From Bacteroidales bacterium (GTDB lineage: Bacteria > Bacteroidota > Bacteroidia > Bacteroidales > GCA-2748055): a stretch of DNA of 8,081 nt. The stretch covers positions 1 through 8,081 of the forward strand of contig JAGLTY010000081.1 in assembly GCA_023135025.1 (NCBI GenBank), given 5' to 3'. Every line of letters starts with the position of its first letter. Position 1 is the stretch's first letter. This document shows positions 1 to 7,462 of the stretch, piece after piece. Below the pieces are notes generated by a model that saw only the letters and a program-made list of their open reading frames with translations, ran no database searches and was not told the DNA's origin. The translations under genes and the position numbers were made by a program.

Positions 1-90
1 TTGGAGCCTCTGCTTTTGGAATCTTTGCTTTTGGAGCCTCTGCTTTTGGAATCTTTGGTTTTGGAGCCTCTGGTTTTGGAGCCTCTGTTT
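1..90 (-). repeat. 15-bp in-frame tandem repeat at the 3' end of parC
   Basis: Six contiguous 15-bp units (1-15, 16-30, 31-45, 46-60, 61-75, 76-90) run to the window edge and may continue beyond it. On the plus strand the two unit types are ttggagcctctgctt and ttggaatctttgctt, with variants at the 13th to 14th base. Units 1-30 and 31-60 form a 30-bp higher-order repeat differing at one base (28 against 58). Each unit encodes five residues of the pattern P-K-[A/P]-[E/K]-[A/I], alternating acidic-Ala and Lys-Ile versions. Because the unit is a multiple of three, copy-number changes would lengthen or shorten the tail without breaking the frame. All of this is read directly from the sequence; any function is unknown. 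Confidence 0.95.
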
Positions 91-2590
91 CAGGGGTTAA
101 CTCCTGAATCACCTTCACTTCGTAGTTGGAGAGCCGCTTGCCCCTGGCTTTGTAACTTTTGATGCCGATAAACTCGGCCACTTCGATGATCTCCGGATTG
201 CGGTTCTTGTTTTTCCCACCAAACTTCAGCTCCAGCCGGGGGTACTCCACCTCGGTGATACTGATAAGCCTCGATTCGGGATGCTCCCCGATAAAGCGGG
301 TCTGTTTGGTGCCCGGTTCAATGAGGAATCGTTTCAGGTAGTAATAATTTTGTTCTGCATCGAAGTAGGCTGCCGACCAGATCTTCCCCTCCCTGTACTT
401 TTCGATGATCTGCACATCATCTTCAAAATGGTTACTGAGATCAAAATTGGTGGTCCGGAAGTGCCCCGATTTGGTGATAACCATGATCTGGTCCTCCCCT
501 GAGAATTCGCCCAGGAATATCCCCCTGGCATCCACATTCAGCCGCATCACATCCTCGTCGAACCAGATCTTTCTTCCGCCCAGGGTCGAGACCCCCTTCT
601 CCTTGATGATAATTTTCTGGACCGAGAATTTGGTCAGGATATTCCCTAAGGTACCTCTTCCCTTGATGGCCAGTTCGGCAAAATCAAACTCGAAAACAGG
701 ATTTTTCAACCGGGGTCTTGGTCTTAGGTATACCTTGATCACCTCTGCTTCACCATTGGGGTTGGCACTGAAGTAGAGAATCTTGGTGTGTTTGTGTTCC
801 TTCCCAATATTGTACTGCTTATCGCGTGTGATCCCGGTCACCGGGGCACGTTTCATCATCACATTTCCAGAGTTGCCATCAAAGTAAACCACGTTGTAAA
901 TGGTGCGGCTGTCGTTTTTCTTAAAGACCGCAGCATGGATAATATCCTTGCCCGCAAAATGCTTATCAGCCACCCTGGAGATGGTATAGTTGCCGTTCTT
1001 CAGGAAGACGATGATATCGTCAATATCGGAACAGTCACACACATAATCATCTTTCCGAAGGGAGGTGCCTATGAAGCCGTCTTTGGCATTCATATAGAGT
1101 TTCTGATTGGCCACAACAACCTTGGTGGCTTCGATACTGGCGAAATTCCGGAGTTCGGTTCGCCGGTCCATCCCCTTGCCGTACTTCTTTTTGATCTGTT
1201 TGAAGTAGTTGATGGCATAGGTCACCAGGTTATTCAGGTGGTTCTTCACCTCCTCCATCTCCTCTTCCAGGGATCTGATATATTCATCGGCCCGCTTCAC
1301 ATCAAATTTGGAGATCCGTTTGATTTTGATCTCGGTCAGCTTGATGATATCTTCCCGGGTCACTTCACGCAGGAGCAGTTTCTTGTAGGGATCGAGACCT
1401 CTATCTATGGTCTCAATCACGCTCTCCCAGGTTTCACACTCCTCGATGTCACGGTAGATCCTTTTTTCGATAAAGATCTTCTCCAGGGAGGAGAGGTGCC
1501 AGTTTTCCTGCAGCTCCCTCAACCTGATCTCCAGCTCCTGTTTGAGCAGCTCCTTGGTATGGTCGGCATTTACCCTCAGGATCTCGCTGACCCCCACGAA
1601 ACGGGGTTTGTTGTCATCGATCACACAGCAGTTGGGTGAGATAGAGATTTCACAATCGGTAAAAGCGTAGAGTGCGTCGATGGTTTTATCGGAAGAGATA
1701 TTGGCTCCCAGGTGGACCAGTATCTCTACATGTTCGGCGGTATTATCGTCGATTCGCTTGATTTTGATCTTTCCCTTTTCACTGGCCTTGATAATGGTTT
1801 CAATCAGGCTCACAGTGGTCTTTCCATAGGGAAGGTCCCTGATTACCAGGGTCTTGTTATCTACCTTTTCAATCTTGGCCCTGACCCGAATGGCTCCGCC
1901 ACGTGCTCCGTCGTTGTAACGTGACACCTCTGCCAGTCCGCCCGTTGGAAAATCGGGAAAGAGTTCAAATTCCTTTCCCTGCAGGTATCGGATTGAGGCG
2001 TCGATCAGTTCATTGAAGTTATGTGGAAGGATTTTGGAGGAGAGCCCCACGGCGATCCCTTCAGCGCCCAGAGCCAGCAGCAGCGGAAACTTTACCGGCA
2101 GCGTGACCGGTTCTTTGTTCCGGCCGTCATAGGAGAGTTTCCATTCGGTGGTTTTGGAATTGAAAAGTACCTCGTTGGCAAAACCGGAAAGCCGTGATTC
2201 AATATAGCGGGAGGCAGCAGCACCATCGCCTGTATAGATATTTCCCCAGTTTCCCTGGGTATCTACCAGCAGCTCTTTCTGGCCCAGTTGCACCAGTGCG
2301 TCCCCTATGGAGGCATCGCCATGGGGGTGATACTGCATGGTGTTACCTATGATATTGGCTACCTTGTTGAACCGGCCATCGTCGATCCGCTTCATGGAGT
2401 GCATGATGCGGCGCTGTACCGGCTTCAGTCCGTCAATGATATGCGGTACGGCGCGTTCAAGGATCACATAGGAGGCATAATCGATGAAATAGTCCTCATA
2501 CATTCCTGTCAGGCGGGTGATCTTCACATCCTCCACGGAATGCTTCTCTTCAGGTTGTGTGTCCAATGATGTGTCGTCGAAGTCTGTCAT
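1..2590 (-). CDS. parC: DNA topoisomerase IV subunit A (ParC), 3' end beyond the window
   Basis: This is the DNA-cleaving subunit of topoisomerase IV, which with ParE unlinks daughter chromosomes and relaxes supercoils. The frame runs open from ATG at 2590 to the window edge, giving 863 visible residues and no stop. The winged-helix cleavage domain carries YHPHGD at residues 87-92 and AASRYIES at 125-132, with the catalytic tyrosine at Tyr129. A tower and coiled-coil region follows to about residue 490, then a beta-pinwheel-like C-terminal domain (about 495-820). That domain lacks a canonical GyrA box; KGRGTLGN (643-650) may be a degenerate version. Residues 834-863 form a Pro/Lys/Ala repeat tail. 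The gene lies 48 bp after parE on the same strand, so cotranscription is likely. No strong ribosome binding site precedes the ATG. GyrA is the alternative, but the ParE neighbour and missing GyrA box argue for ParC. The assignment is very secure. Confidence 0.96.
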   Translation of the reverse strand, partial: MTDFDDTSLDTQPEEKHSVEDVKITRLTGMYEDYFIDYASYVILERAVPHIIDGLKPVQRRIMHSMKRIDDGRFNKVANIIGNTMQYHPHGDASIGDALVQLGQKELLVDTQGNWGNIYTGDGAAASRYIESRLSGFANEVLFNSKTTEWKLSYDGRNKEPVTLPVKFPLLLALGAEGIAVGLSSKILPHNFNELIDASIRYLQGKEFELFPDFPTGGLAEVSRYNDGARGGAIRVRAKIEKVDNKTLVIRDLPYGKTTVSLIETIIKASEKGKIKIKRIDDNTAEHVEILVHLGANISSDKTIDALYAFTDCEISISPNCCVIDDNKPRFVGVSEILRVNADHTKELLKQELEIRLRELQENWHLSSLEKIFIEKRIYRDIEECETWESVIETIDRGLDPYKKLLLREVTREDIIKLTEIKIKRISKFDVKRADEYIRSLEEEMEEVKNHLNNLVTYAINYFKQIKKKYGKGMDRRTELRNFASIEATKVVVANQKLYMNAKDGFIGTSLRKDDYVCDCSDIDDIIVFLKNGNYTISRVADKHFAGKDIIHAAVFKKNDSRTIYNVVYFDGNSGNVMMKRAPVTGITRDKQYNIGKEHKHTKILYFSANPNGEAEVIKVYLRPRPRLKNPVFEFDFAELAIKGRGTLGNILTKFSVQKIIIKEKGVSTLGGRKIWFDEDVMRLNVDARGIFLGEFSGEDQIMVITKSGHFRTTNFDLSNHFEDDVQIIEKYREGKIWSAAYFDAEQNYYYLKRFLIEPGTKQTRFIGEHPESRLISITEVEYPRLELKFGGKNKNRNPEIIEVAEFIGIKSYKARGKRLSNYEVKVIQELTPETEAPKPEAPKPKIPKAEAPKAKIPKAEAP

Positions 2591-2638
2591 CTGTTTTTAC
2601 ACTGATTCTTCTTGTCTATGTCGGGTTGAAAAACCGGG

Positions 2639-4480
2639 TCAGGCAACATCCACCGGATCCTCTTCCACCCTGAGCCTGTCTATGATAAAATTCTGTCGTT
2701 CGGGTGTGTTTTTACCCATATAGAAGCTGAGGATCTCTTTCACATCATCCTCTTTTTTCAGGCGTACAGGTTGCAGCCTGATATCGGGACCAATGAAATG
2801 CTTGAACTCATCCGGGGAGATCTCACCCAATCCTTTGAAACGGGTAATCTCAGGACTCCTTCCCAGCTTCTCAATGGCACTGTTTTTCTCGTCGTCAGAG
2901 TAGCAGTAGAAGGTCTCCTTCTTGTTCCTTACCCTGAATAGTGGGGTTTGCAGGATAAAGAGGTGACCGTTGCGGACCAGGTTGGGAAAGAACTGCAGGA
3001 AGAAGGTGAGCAACAGCAGCCGGATATGCATTCCGTCCACATCTGCATCGGTGGCAATAACCACGTTTTTGTACCTCAGTCCGTCGAGCCCATCCTCGAT
3101 ATTCAGGGCCGCCTGGAGCAGGTTAAACTCCTCATTTTCATATACCACCTTCTTGGTGAGGCCAAATGAGTTCAGCGGTTTCCCCCGCAGGCTGAATACC
3201 GCCTGTGTATTTACGCTTCTCGATTTGGTGATGGAACCGGAGGCGGAGTCCCCCTCGGTGATAAAGAGGGTGGATTCGTTTTTCCGGTTATCTTTCCCGT
3301 TGTAATGGATTCGGCAGTCGCGTAGCTTCTTGTTATGCAGGTTCGCCTTTTTGGCGCGCTCCCTGGCCAGTTTCTTGATCCCCGATATGGCCTTGCGTTC
3401 CTTCTCCGACTCCTGGATCTTCTTCAGTATGGCATGGGCAGTGTCGCCATGTTTGTGGAGGTAATCATCCAGTTTAGAGGTGAGGAAGTTCATAATGAAA
3501 TTCCTTACAGAGGGACCTTTGGGCCCGATATCTTTCGATCCAAGTTTGGTTTTGGTCTGTGACTCAAAAACCGGTTCTTCCACCTTGATACTGATGGCGG
3601 CAATGATGGAGGTACGTATATCGGAAGCGTCAAAATCTTTTTTGAAAAAGTCACGTATTGTTTTTACAAGCGCCTCTTTGTATGCTATCTGGTGTGTGCC
3701 GCCCTGGGTGGTATGCTGTCCGTTTACAAAGCTATAGTACTCCTCGCCGTACTGGTTGCCATGGGTGATGGCCACTTCTATATCACCGTTTTTCAGGTGT
3801 ATGATGGGGTAGAGCCCCTCCCCGCTCATATTCTCATGCAGCAGGTCGAGCAGTCCGTTTTTTGATTGAAACTTCTGACCATTATAACTAATGGTAAGCC
3901 CGGTGTTGAGGTAGGTGTAGTTCCGGAGCATCGCTTCGATATACTCATCTATGAAGTTGAACTTCCCGAACATGGTGTGGTCGGGTTCAAAGGTGATTAT
4001 CGTACCGTTCTTCTCAGTAGAGTTTCGTTGCTGATGGTTTTTCACGATCTCCCCTTCACTGAAATCCACAACCTTCTCTTTACCTTCCCTTACCGACTGG
4101 ATGGTGAAACTGGAAGAGAGGGCATTTACCGCTTTGATCCCTACACCATTGAGGCCCACCGATTTCTTAAATACCTTGGAATCGTATTTGGCACCTGTAT
4201 TCATTTTGGAAACCACATCAACCACCTTTCCCAGCGGAACACCCCGACCGTAATCACGGATAGAGACCCGGTGTTCGTCGATGTTAACCTCGATGGTTTT
4301 ACCGAAACCCATCATATATTCGTCGATGCAGTTATCGATCACCTCCTTCATCAAAATGTATATTCCATCATCGGGGGAAGAGCCGTCTCCCAGCTTCCCG
4401 ATATACATGCCCGGACGCTTGCGGATGTGCTCTTTCCAGTCGAGTGTCCGGATGGTATCTTCTGAATAATTCGCCGTCAT
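2639..4480 (-). CDS. parE: DNA topoisomerase IV subunit B (ParE)
   Basis: This is the ATPase subunit of topoisomerase IV; ATP binding closes the N-gate and drives passage of one duplex through the ParC-cleaved one. The protein is 613 residues, a normal ParE length and shorter than typical GyrB. The N-terminal GHKL ATPase has EVIDN at 46-50 (general base Glu46, Mg-binding Asn50), RDYGRG at 75-80 and the lid motif GLNGVG at 109-114. The transducer domain carries QTKTKL at 308-313, which holds the lysine contacting the ATP gamma-phosphate. The Toprim domain has EGDSASG at 409-415 and the metal-binding DADVDG at 478-483. The C-terminal part contains ITRFKGLGE (545-553). The start is supported by an AAAGAGG sequence 8 bases upstream. 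parC follows 48 bp downstream on the same strand. No key residue is missing. Confidence 0.97.
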   Translation of the reverse strand: MTANYSEDTIRTLDWKEHIRKRPGMYIGKLGDGSSPDDGIYILMKEVIDNCIDEYMMGFGKTIEVNIDEHRVSIRDYGRGVPLGKVVDVVSKMNTGAKYDSKVFKKSVGLNGVGIKAVNALSSSFTIQSVREGKEKVVDFSEGEIVKNHQQRNSTEKNGTIITFEPDHTMFGKFNFIDEYIEAMLRNYTYLNTGLTISYNGQKFQSKNGLLDLLHENMSGEGLYPIIHLKNGDIEVAITHGNQYGEEYYSFVNGQHTTQGGTHQIAYKEALVKTIRDFFKKDFDASDIRTSIIAAISIKVEEPVFESQTKTKLGSKDIGPKGPSVRNFIMNFLTSKLDDYLHKHGDTAHAILKKIQESEKERKAISGIKKLARERAKKANLHNKKLRDCRIHYNGKDNRKNESTLFITEGDSASGSITKSRSVNTQAVFSLRGKPLNSFGLTKKVVYENEEFNLLQAALNIEDGLDGLRYKNVVIATDADVDGMHIRLLLLTFFLQFFPNLVRNGHLFILQTPLFRVRNKKETFYCYSDDEKNSAIEKLGRSPEITRFKGLGEISPDEFKHFIGPDIRLQPVRLKKEDDVKEILSFYMGKNTPERQNFIIDRLRVEEDPVDVA

Positions 4481-4488
4481 ATCAATTT

Positions 4489-4495
4489 CCTCTTT
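4489..4495 (-). promoter_or_regulatory. Ribosome binding site of parE
   Basis: On the minus strand the sequence AAAGAGG lies 8 bases before the parE ATG at 4480. It is the best Shine-Dalgarno-like match in the window, where most starts have none. It supports the chosen start. Confidence 0.6.
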
Positions 4496-4502
4496 GGCAG
4501 CA

Positions 4503-4546
4503 CAAAGATAACCAAAAGTATGGCCTGGGCATCATCCAGTTTTCAA
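4503..4546 (-). promoter_or_regulatory. Candidate Bacteroidota promoter(s) of parE-parC
   Basis: Two perfect matches to the Bacteroidota -7 consensus TAnnTTTG lie just upstream of parE on the minus strand: TACTTTTG (4520-4513) and TATCTTTG (4510-4503). The first has a TTG (4546-4544) exactly 23 bases upstream, at the edge of the TTG-N17-23-TAnnTTTG spacing described for Flavobacterium. Transcription from either would give a leader of about 15 to 30 bases containing the parE ribosome binding site. This suggests parE-parC can be transcribed independently of the upstream acyltransferase pair. It is a motif match only. Confidence 0.5.
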
Positions 4547-4584
4547 CACAGAACTCTTTAAAAGCGGTTAAAAAGGGGGTGGAA

Positions 4585-5358
4585 TCAGATCCATTCAACT
4601 GCCCGAACCTCCATGCGGGTGCGGCTTCCGGGGTGATAGGTCCCCAGGGAATCAAAATCCCACCACCAGCTACTGTGCCTGATCCCGTCGGGTAAGTCGG
4701 TGTAAAGCAAAGCCTTGGATGATTTCGTTCTATTTTTGTCCGTCACCTCTTCAGTGGTGTCTGTCACCAGGCATCCCGGTTTTTTTGAGATCCACTCCAG
4801 GTGAAATGCCTGGATGGCAGCGCGAAACGAAGTGAGGGACCCCTGTTGAAAATGGCCCTGCTTCCGGATATAGTCACACAGGATAATATCCAGTTGATTC
4901 AGCAGATTGACCGATACCAGGGCATCCGGTTGGATATGCTCAAGGGGAGGTTTTAGTGAGATATGATCAGTGATGTTTCCCTTCTGCAGGGAGATTTTAC
5001 TATCCCGGCAGAGCTGCCAGATCTGTTCAATGGCCCCTCCGGTGAGATCCTCCTCGATCAACTCTACCTGGCTTATGGCGGCTGTTTTTTTACGAATCTG
5101 GATGGGGTGATGAATATCAACCAGGTAGATATGCTTAAACCTTTTGATCAGGTGATCAAGTGGTACATCGAGCAGCCATCCGCTGCCCAGAACAGCTACT
5201 GACTCTGCCTCTGTCTGATTAAATGAACCGGCGATAAAGTTGCGGCTGTTTTCCAGGTGGTTTTCCCAGGGAGACACTTCACGAATGTAGCGGTTCATGA
5301 TCCCTTCCTGGTCCTTCAGAAATCCCATGCGCCGTATGGCCTGGCCCTGCTTTTTCAT
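4585..5358 (-). CDS. Uncharacterised Rossmann-fold, class I methyltransferase-like protein
   Basis: I do not recognise a named family. The 257-residue protein has a pattern typical of class I AdoMet-dependent methyltransferases. The hydrophobic strand and glycine loop VAVLGSGWLLD (54-64) resemble motif I. The strand ending in acidic IYLVD (77-81) resembles motif II, where the aspartate usually binds the cofactor ribose. ALVSVNLLNQLD (146-157) could be strand 4 and the following helix. A Trp/Asp-rich segment (SWWWDFD, 230-236) lies near the C-terminus. There is no signal peptide or membrane segment, so it is probably cytoplasmic. The ATG overlaps the acyltransferase stop as ATGA and follows an A/G-rich stretch, indicating translational coupling; internal ATGs at residues 11 and 21 are possible alternative starts. 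The substrate cannot be read from the sequence. A catalytically inactive Rossmann protein is also possible. Confidence 0.85.
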   Translation of the reverse strand: MKKQGQAIRRMGFLKDQEGIMNRYIREVSPWENHLENSRNFIAGSFNQTEAESVAVLGSGWLLDVPLDHLIKRFKHIYLVDIHHPIQIRKKTAAISQVELIEEDLTGGAIEQIWQLCRDSKISLQKGNITDHISLKPPLEHIQPDALVSVNLLNQLDIILCDYIRKQGHFQQGSLTSFRAAIQAFHLEWISKKPGCLVTDTTEEVTDKNRTKSSKALLYTDLPDGIRHSSWWWDFDSLGTYHPGSRTRMEVRAVEWI

Positions 5359-6110
5359 GCCAACCCTTTCTCCTCTTCCAGCCTGGCGATCCCCTCCTCC
5401 ATCTTCTCCCTTGTCAGAATCATCAACTCTTTGACATTCAGCCTCTCCACCTCGCTTACAGGGATCTCATCCAGTACCCGGATATGAATAGAAGTTTTCC
5501 CCTTTAACACCCATGAACCACGGTCAAAGGTATTTTCCGATCCGGTGTGGACAATGGGGATCACCCCGCAACCCATTTTTTTTGCCAGCAGGAAGGCACC
5601 CTCTTTAAAGGGCCTCATATCACTGCTCTTTGAGCGGGTCCCTTCCGGGAAGAGAAGGATGGAGGAGCCTTGTGCAATTTCATTTTCGGCCTGGGAGAGA
5701 AATTGTGCCCCCGAACGCAGCGATTCCCTTTTGATCCTGATGGAATTTGTCAGAGAGAGTACCATGCCGATAAATGGCAGCCTGAAGTTTTCATCTTTGG
5801 AGGTCCATTTGTAGGGTCTCCGTATTTTATAGAGGGCCAGGATATCGACCAGAGAGCGGTGGTTGGCCACCATCACCACCGGGCGGTTCCATGGGATTTT
5901 CTTTCGGCCTTCCAGGTGAATTTTCCAGAAGGGGATCAGCGACTGATAGTGCCAGGCCCAGAAGGTCCCCATCATGTGGGTCGCAACCCTGCGCCTGTCC
6001 CACCAGAAGGTAGAGACCCATACCAGCAGGAAGAAGGGGGTAATGATGATGGAGGTGATGGCCATGGTGATCCATGCAAAAATGGAGTATACTTTAAGTA
6101 GCAGCTTCAT
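5355..6110 (-). CDS. 1-acyl-sn-glycerol-3-phosphate acyltransferase (PlsC-like)
   Basis: This is a membrane-associated acyltransferase, most likely moving a fatty acyl group to the sn-2 position of lysophosphatidic acid to make phosphatidic acid. The 251-residue length is normal for the family. A hydrophobic N-terminal segment (about residues 5-33) should anchor it in the inner membrane. The catalytic HX4D motif is NHRSLVD at 83-89 (His84, Asp89). Motif II is around KWTSKDENFRLPFIG (101-115), motif III is FPEGTRS (154-160) and motif IV is VIPIVHTGS (183-191). The start at 6110 has AAAGG five bases upstream and a TATATTTG box further up. Its stop overlaps the start of the methyltransferase-like gene. 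Bacteroidota genomes often hold several paralogues of this superfamily, including ones for ornithine lipids or other acyl acceptors, so the exact substrate is uncertain and I give no symbol. Confidence 0.93.
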   Translation of the reverse strand: MKLLLKVYSIFAWITMAITSIIITPFFLLVWVSTFWWDRRRVATHMMGTFWAWHYQSLIPFWKIHLEGRKKIPWNRPVVMVANHRSLVDILALYKIRRPYKWTSKDENFRLPFIGMVLSLTNSIRIKRESLRSGAQFLSQAENEIAQGSSILLFPEGTRSKSSDMRPFKEGAFLLAKKMGCGVIPIVHTGSENTFDRGSWVLKGKTSIHIRVLDEIPVSEVERLNVKELMILTREKMEEGIARLEEEKGLA

Positions 6111-6135
6111 GAATGCCTTTTATCGCCGCAAATTA

Positions 6136-6143
6136 CAAATATA
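6136..6143 (-). promoter_or_regulatory. Candidate -7 box of the acyltransferase gene
   Basis: TATATTTG on the minus strand is a perfect match to the Bacteroidota -7 consensus TAnnTTTG and lies 25 bases before the acyltransferase ATG. No TTG or TTTG is present at the expected -33 distance, so the assignment rests on one element. The 8-bp palindrome GGTTAACC (6145-6152) sits almost directly upstream of it. Confidence 0.4.
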
Positions 6144-6215
6144 TGGTTAACCCATCTCCGACATGTTGTTTAATTCATGGTTCAGTTTCCGGGGATTGAC
6201 CTTTTTTTTCCTGAT

Positions 6216-6249
6216 TTGTGCATTATCAAAAGGAAATCTCCTATTTTTG
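6216..6249 (+). promoter_or_regulatory. Candidate Bacteroidota promoter of the lipoprotein operon
   Basis: TATTTTTG (6242-6249) matches TAnnTTTG perfectly, and TTG (6216-6218) lies 23 bases upstream, the same geometry as the candidate promoter before parE. It would give a leader of roughly 20 to 25 bases before the ATG at 6280. No good Shine-Dalgarno sequence lies between it and the start. It is a motif match only. Confidence 0.45.
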
Positions 6250-6279
6250 GCATGCTCCGCTGTTTTTATAGTTGTTTAG

Positions 6280-7449
6280 ATGTCAAAAGCACCACTACTT
6301 ATACTGTTTGCAGTAATGTGTGGCCTGTTAACAGGTTGTATTGAACGGTATTATCCTTCTGAGGATGATCTAAAAACCGGCACCCTGGTGATCAATGCCC
6401 ACCTGACGGACCAGCCGGGATACCAGGTGATTGAAATCTCCAGGTCCGTTACTCTTCTCTTTCCCTCCGCGGATCCTGTATCGGGAGGTTTTGCCCAGGT
6501 GATCCGTGAAGATGGTGAATTCAGGGAGTTTTTAGAAGAGAGGCCCGGTTTTTACGGGTGCGATCTGGATGAACCATTCCTGCAAACGGGAATGTCATAC
6601 ATGGTTCATGTCATCACTCCCAATGGGAATGAGTACGAGTCCGGGTTTGATAAGCTGAGGCCCGTTCCTGAAATTGACTCCATTTACTATGAGGTTGAGT
6701 CCGCCAGTTATCAAACAGAAAGTGACTCCACCGACGGAATCCGTTTTTATATCGATTTCACCTACAATGATGAGGATTACGATTATATCCGGTGGGATGT
6801 GACCGAGACCTATGAATTTCACAATCCCGATATGGAGGCTTTCATATGGGATGTGGATCGCAAGGTAAAACCTTTGCCCGATACCAGTAACTACCGCGTC
6901 TGCTATATCACCAACCAGCTCTCTGAAATACACAGTATGGCACTGACCTATCTCGATTTTGAGATATACATCAGGAAGCCCTTTGCTTTTGTGTCGAATA
7001 TTCAGCAGGAGCAAAAGCTGAAACATAAATACAGCGTACTCATTAAACAATATTCCATGGGGGAGGAGGCTTTCCACTACTGGAACGAGCTAAAAAAGAC
7101 CTCACAGGAGCAGGGATTTTTGTTTGACAGGCAGCCGGCACTGCTAAAATCCAATATCCACAATGTGAATGATGAAGAGGAGACTGTTCTGGGATTTTTC
7201 AGTATGGCCGGGGTGACCGGGGCCAGGGCATTTGCCGAGAAGCCGGAAGGGGTTGACCTCAGCCTCTATGAATGGTACTGCTACCCGGTGGAAAAGGGAC
7301 CCCGGGGACGGGTCACCACAGCAGATCTTCCTATGTATTTTGCGCGGGCATGGAGAGATGGAGAATCTGTATATGCAGAGGTAAACAAACATTGTGTGGA
7401 CTGCCGGGACTATAAGAACAGTACACATATTCCACCTGATTTCTGGTAA
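6280..7449 (+). CDS. DUF4249-like surface or periplasmic lipoprotein, copy 1
   Basis: This 389-residue protein resembles the Bacteroidota DUF4249 family, whose molecular role is not established. A short hydrophobic signal peptide ends in the lipobox LLTGC, with the lipidated cysteine at residue 20, so the mature protein should be anchored in the outer membrane. Family-like features are an early LVINAHLTDQPG beta segment (36-47), GxxYMVHVITPNGNEYES (104-121), and a C-terminal C-x2-C motif (Cys372, Cys375) followed by a terminal PDFW. The mature protein looks all-beta and rich in aromatic and acidic residues. The start is fixed by an in-frame TAG directly before the ATG. A close paralogue begins 13 bp after the stop, suggesting an operon. 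DUF4249 genes commonly sit beside a TonB-dependent receptor; none is visible here, but one could lie downstream. Confidence 0.88.
   Translation: MSKAPLLILFAVMCGLLTGCIERYYPSEDDLKTGTLVINAHLTDQPGYQVIEISRSVTLLFPSADPVSGGFAQVIREDGEFREFLEERPGFYGCDLDEPFLQTGMSYMVHVITPNGNEYESGFDKLRPVPEIDSIYYEVESASYQTESDSTDGIRFYIDFTYNDEDYDYIRWDVTETYEFHNPDMEAFIWDVDRKVKPLPDTSNYRVCYITNQLSEIHSMALTYLDFEIYIRKPFAFVSNIQQEQKLKHKYSVLIKQYSMGEEAFHYWNELKKTSQEQGFLFDRQPALLKSNIHNVNDEEETVLGFFSMAGVTGARAFAEKPEGVDLSLYEWYCYPVEKGPRGRVTTADLPMYFARAWRDGESVYAEVNKHCVDCRDYKNSTHIPPDFW
6379..6420 (+). repeat. Direct repeat, copy 1 (42 bp identical to 7562-7603)
   Basis: These 42 bases in the first lipoprotein gene are identical to 7562-7603 in the second, at the same codon positions, offset by 1183 bp. 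They encode the conserved segment around residues 34-47. Other shared identical stretches are 25 bp (6800-6824 and 7983-8007) and at least 25 bp (6874-6898 and 8057-8081). The whole 619-bp overlap aligns with this constant offset. Confidence 0.9.
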
Positions 7450-7462
7450 TTTACAGAGTAGA

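Noticed and set aside
1..90. Short regularly spaced repeats, considered as a CRISPR array.
   Set aside because: The units are contiguous with no unique spacers, are 15 bp long and encode an in-frame peptide tail of ParC.
788..1639. A 283-codon open frame on the plus strand.
   Set aside because: It is antisense to the well-supported parC coding sequence, has no family motifs, and is a by-product of the codon usage of the opposite strand.
1..2590. Identification of the A subunit as gyrase GyrA.
   Set aside because: The partner gene is of the short ParE type, and no canonical GyrA box is seen in the C-terminal domain, so topoisomerase IV fits better.
2591..2638. Possible hairpin or terminator between parE and parC (GGTT-GAAA-AACC).
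   Set aside because: The stem is only four base pairs with no following U-run, so it is not a credible terminator, and cotranscription is more likely.
3866..4465. A 199-codon open frame on the plus strand.
   Set aside because: It lies entirely opposite the ATPase domain of parE and its translation matches nothing recognisable.
4481..4584. Possible small gene between parE and the methyltransferase-like gene.
   Set aside because: No open frame with a start signal fits; the gap is explained by the parE leader and promoter-like boxes.
5827..6075. A minus-strand open frame with a histidine-rich start.
   Set aside because: It is an alternative frame of the acyltransferase gene, covering its catalytic motif region. 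The His run is a frame-shifted reading of the real codons.
6595..7077. A 160-codon minus-strand frame, echoed by a similar one at 7715-8005.
   Set aside because: Both are antisense to the two paralogous lipoprotein genes. They resemble each other only because the sense genes are duplicated.
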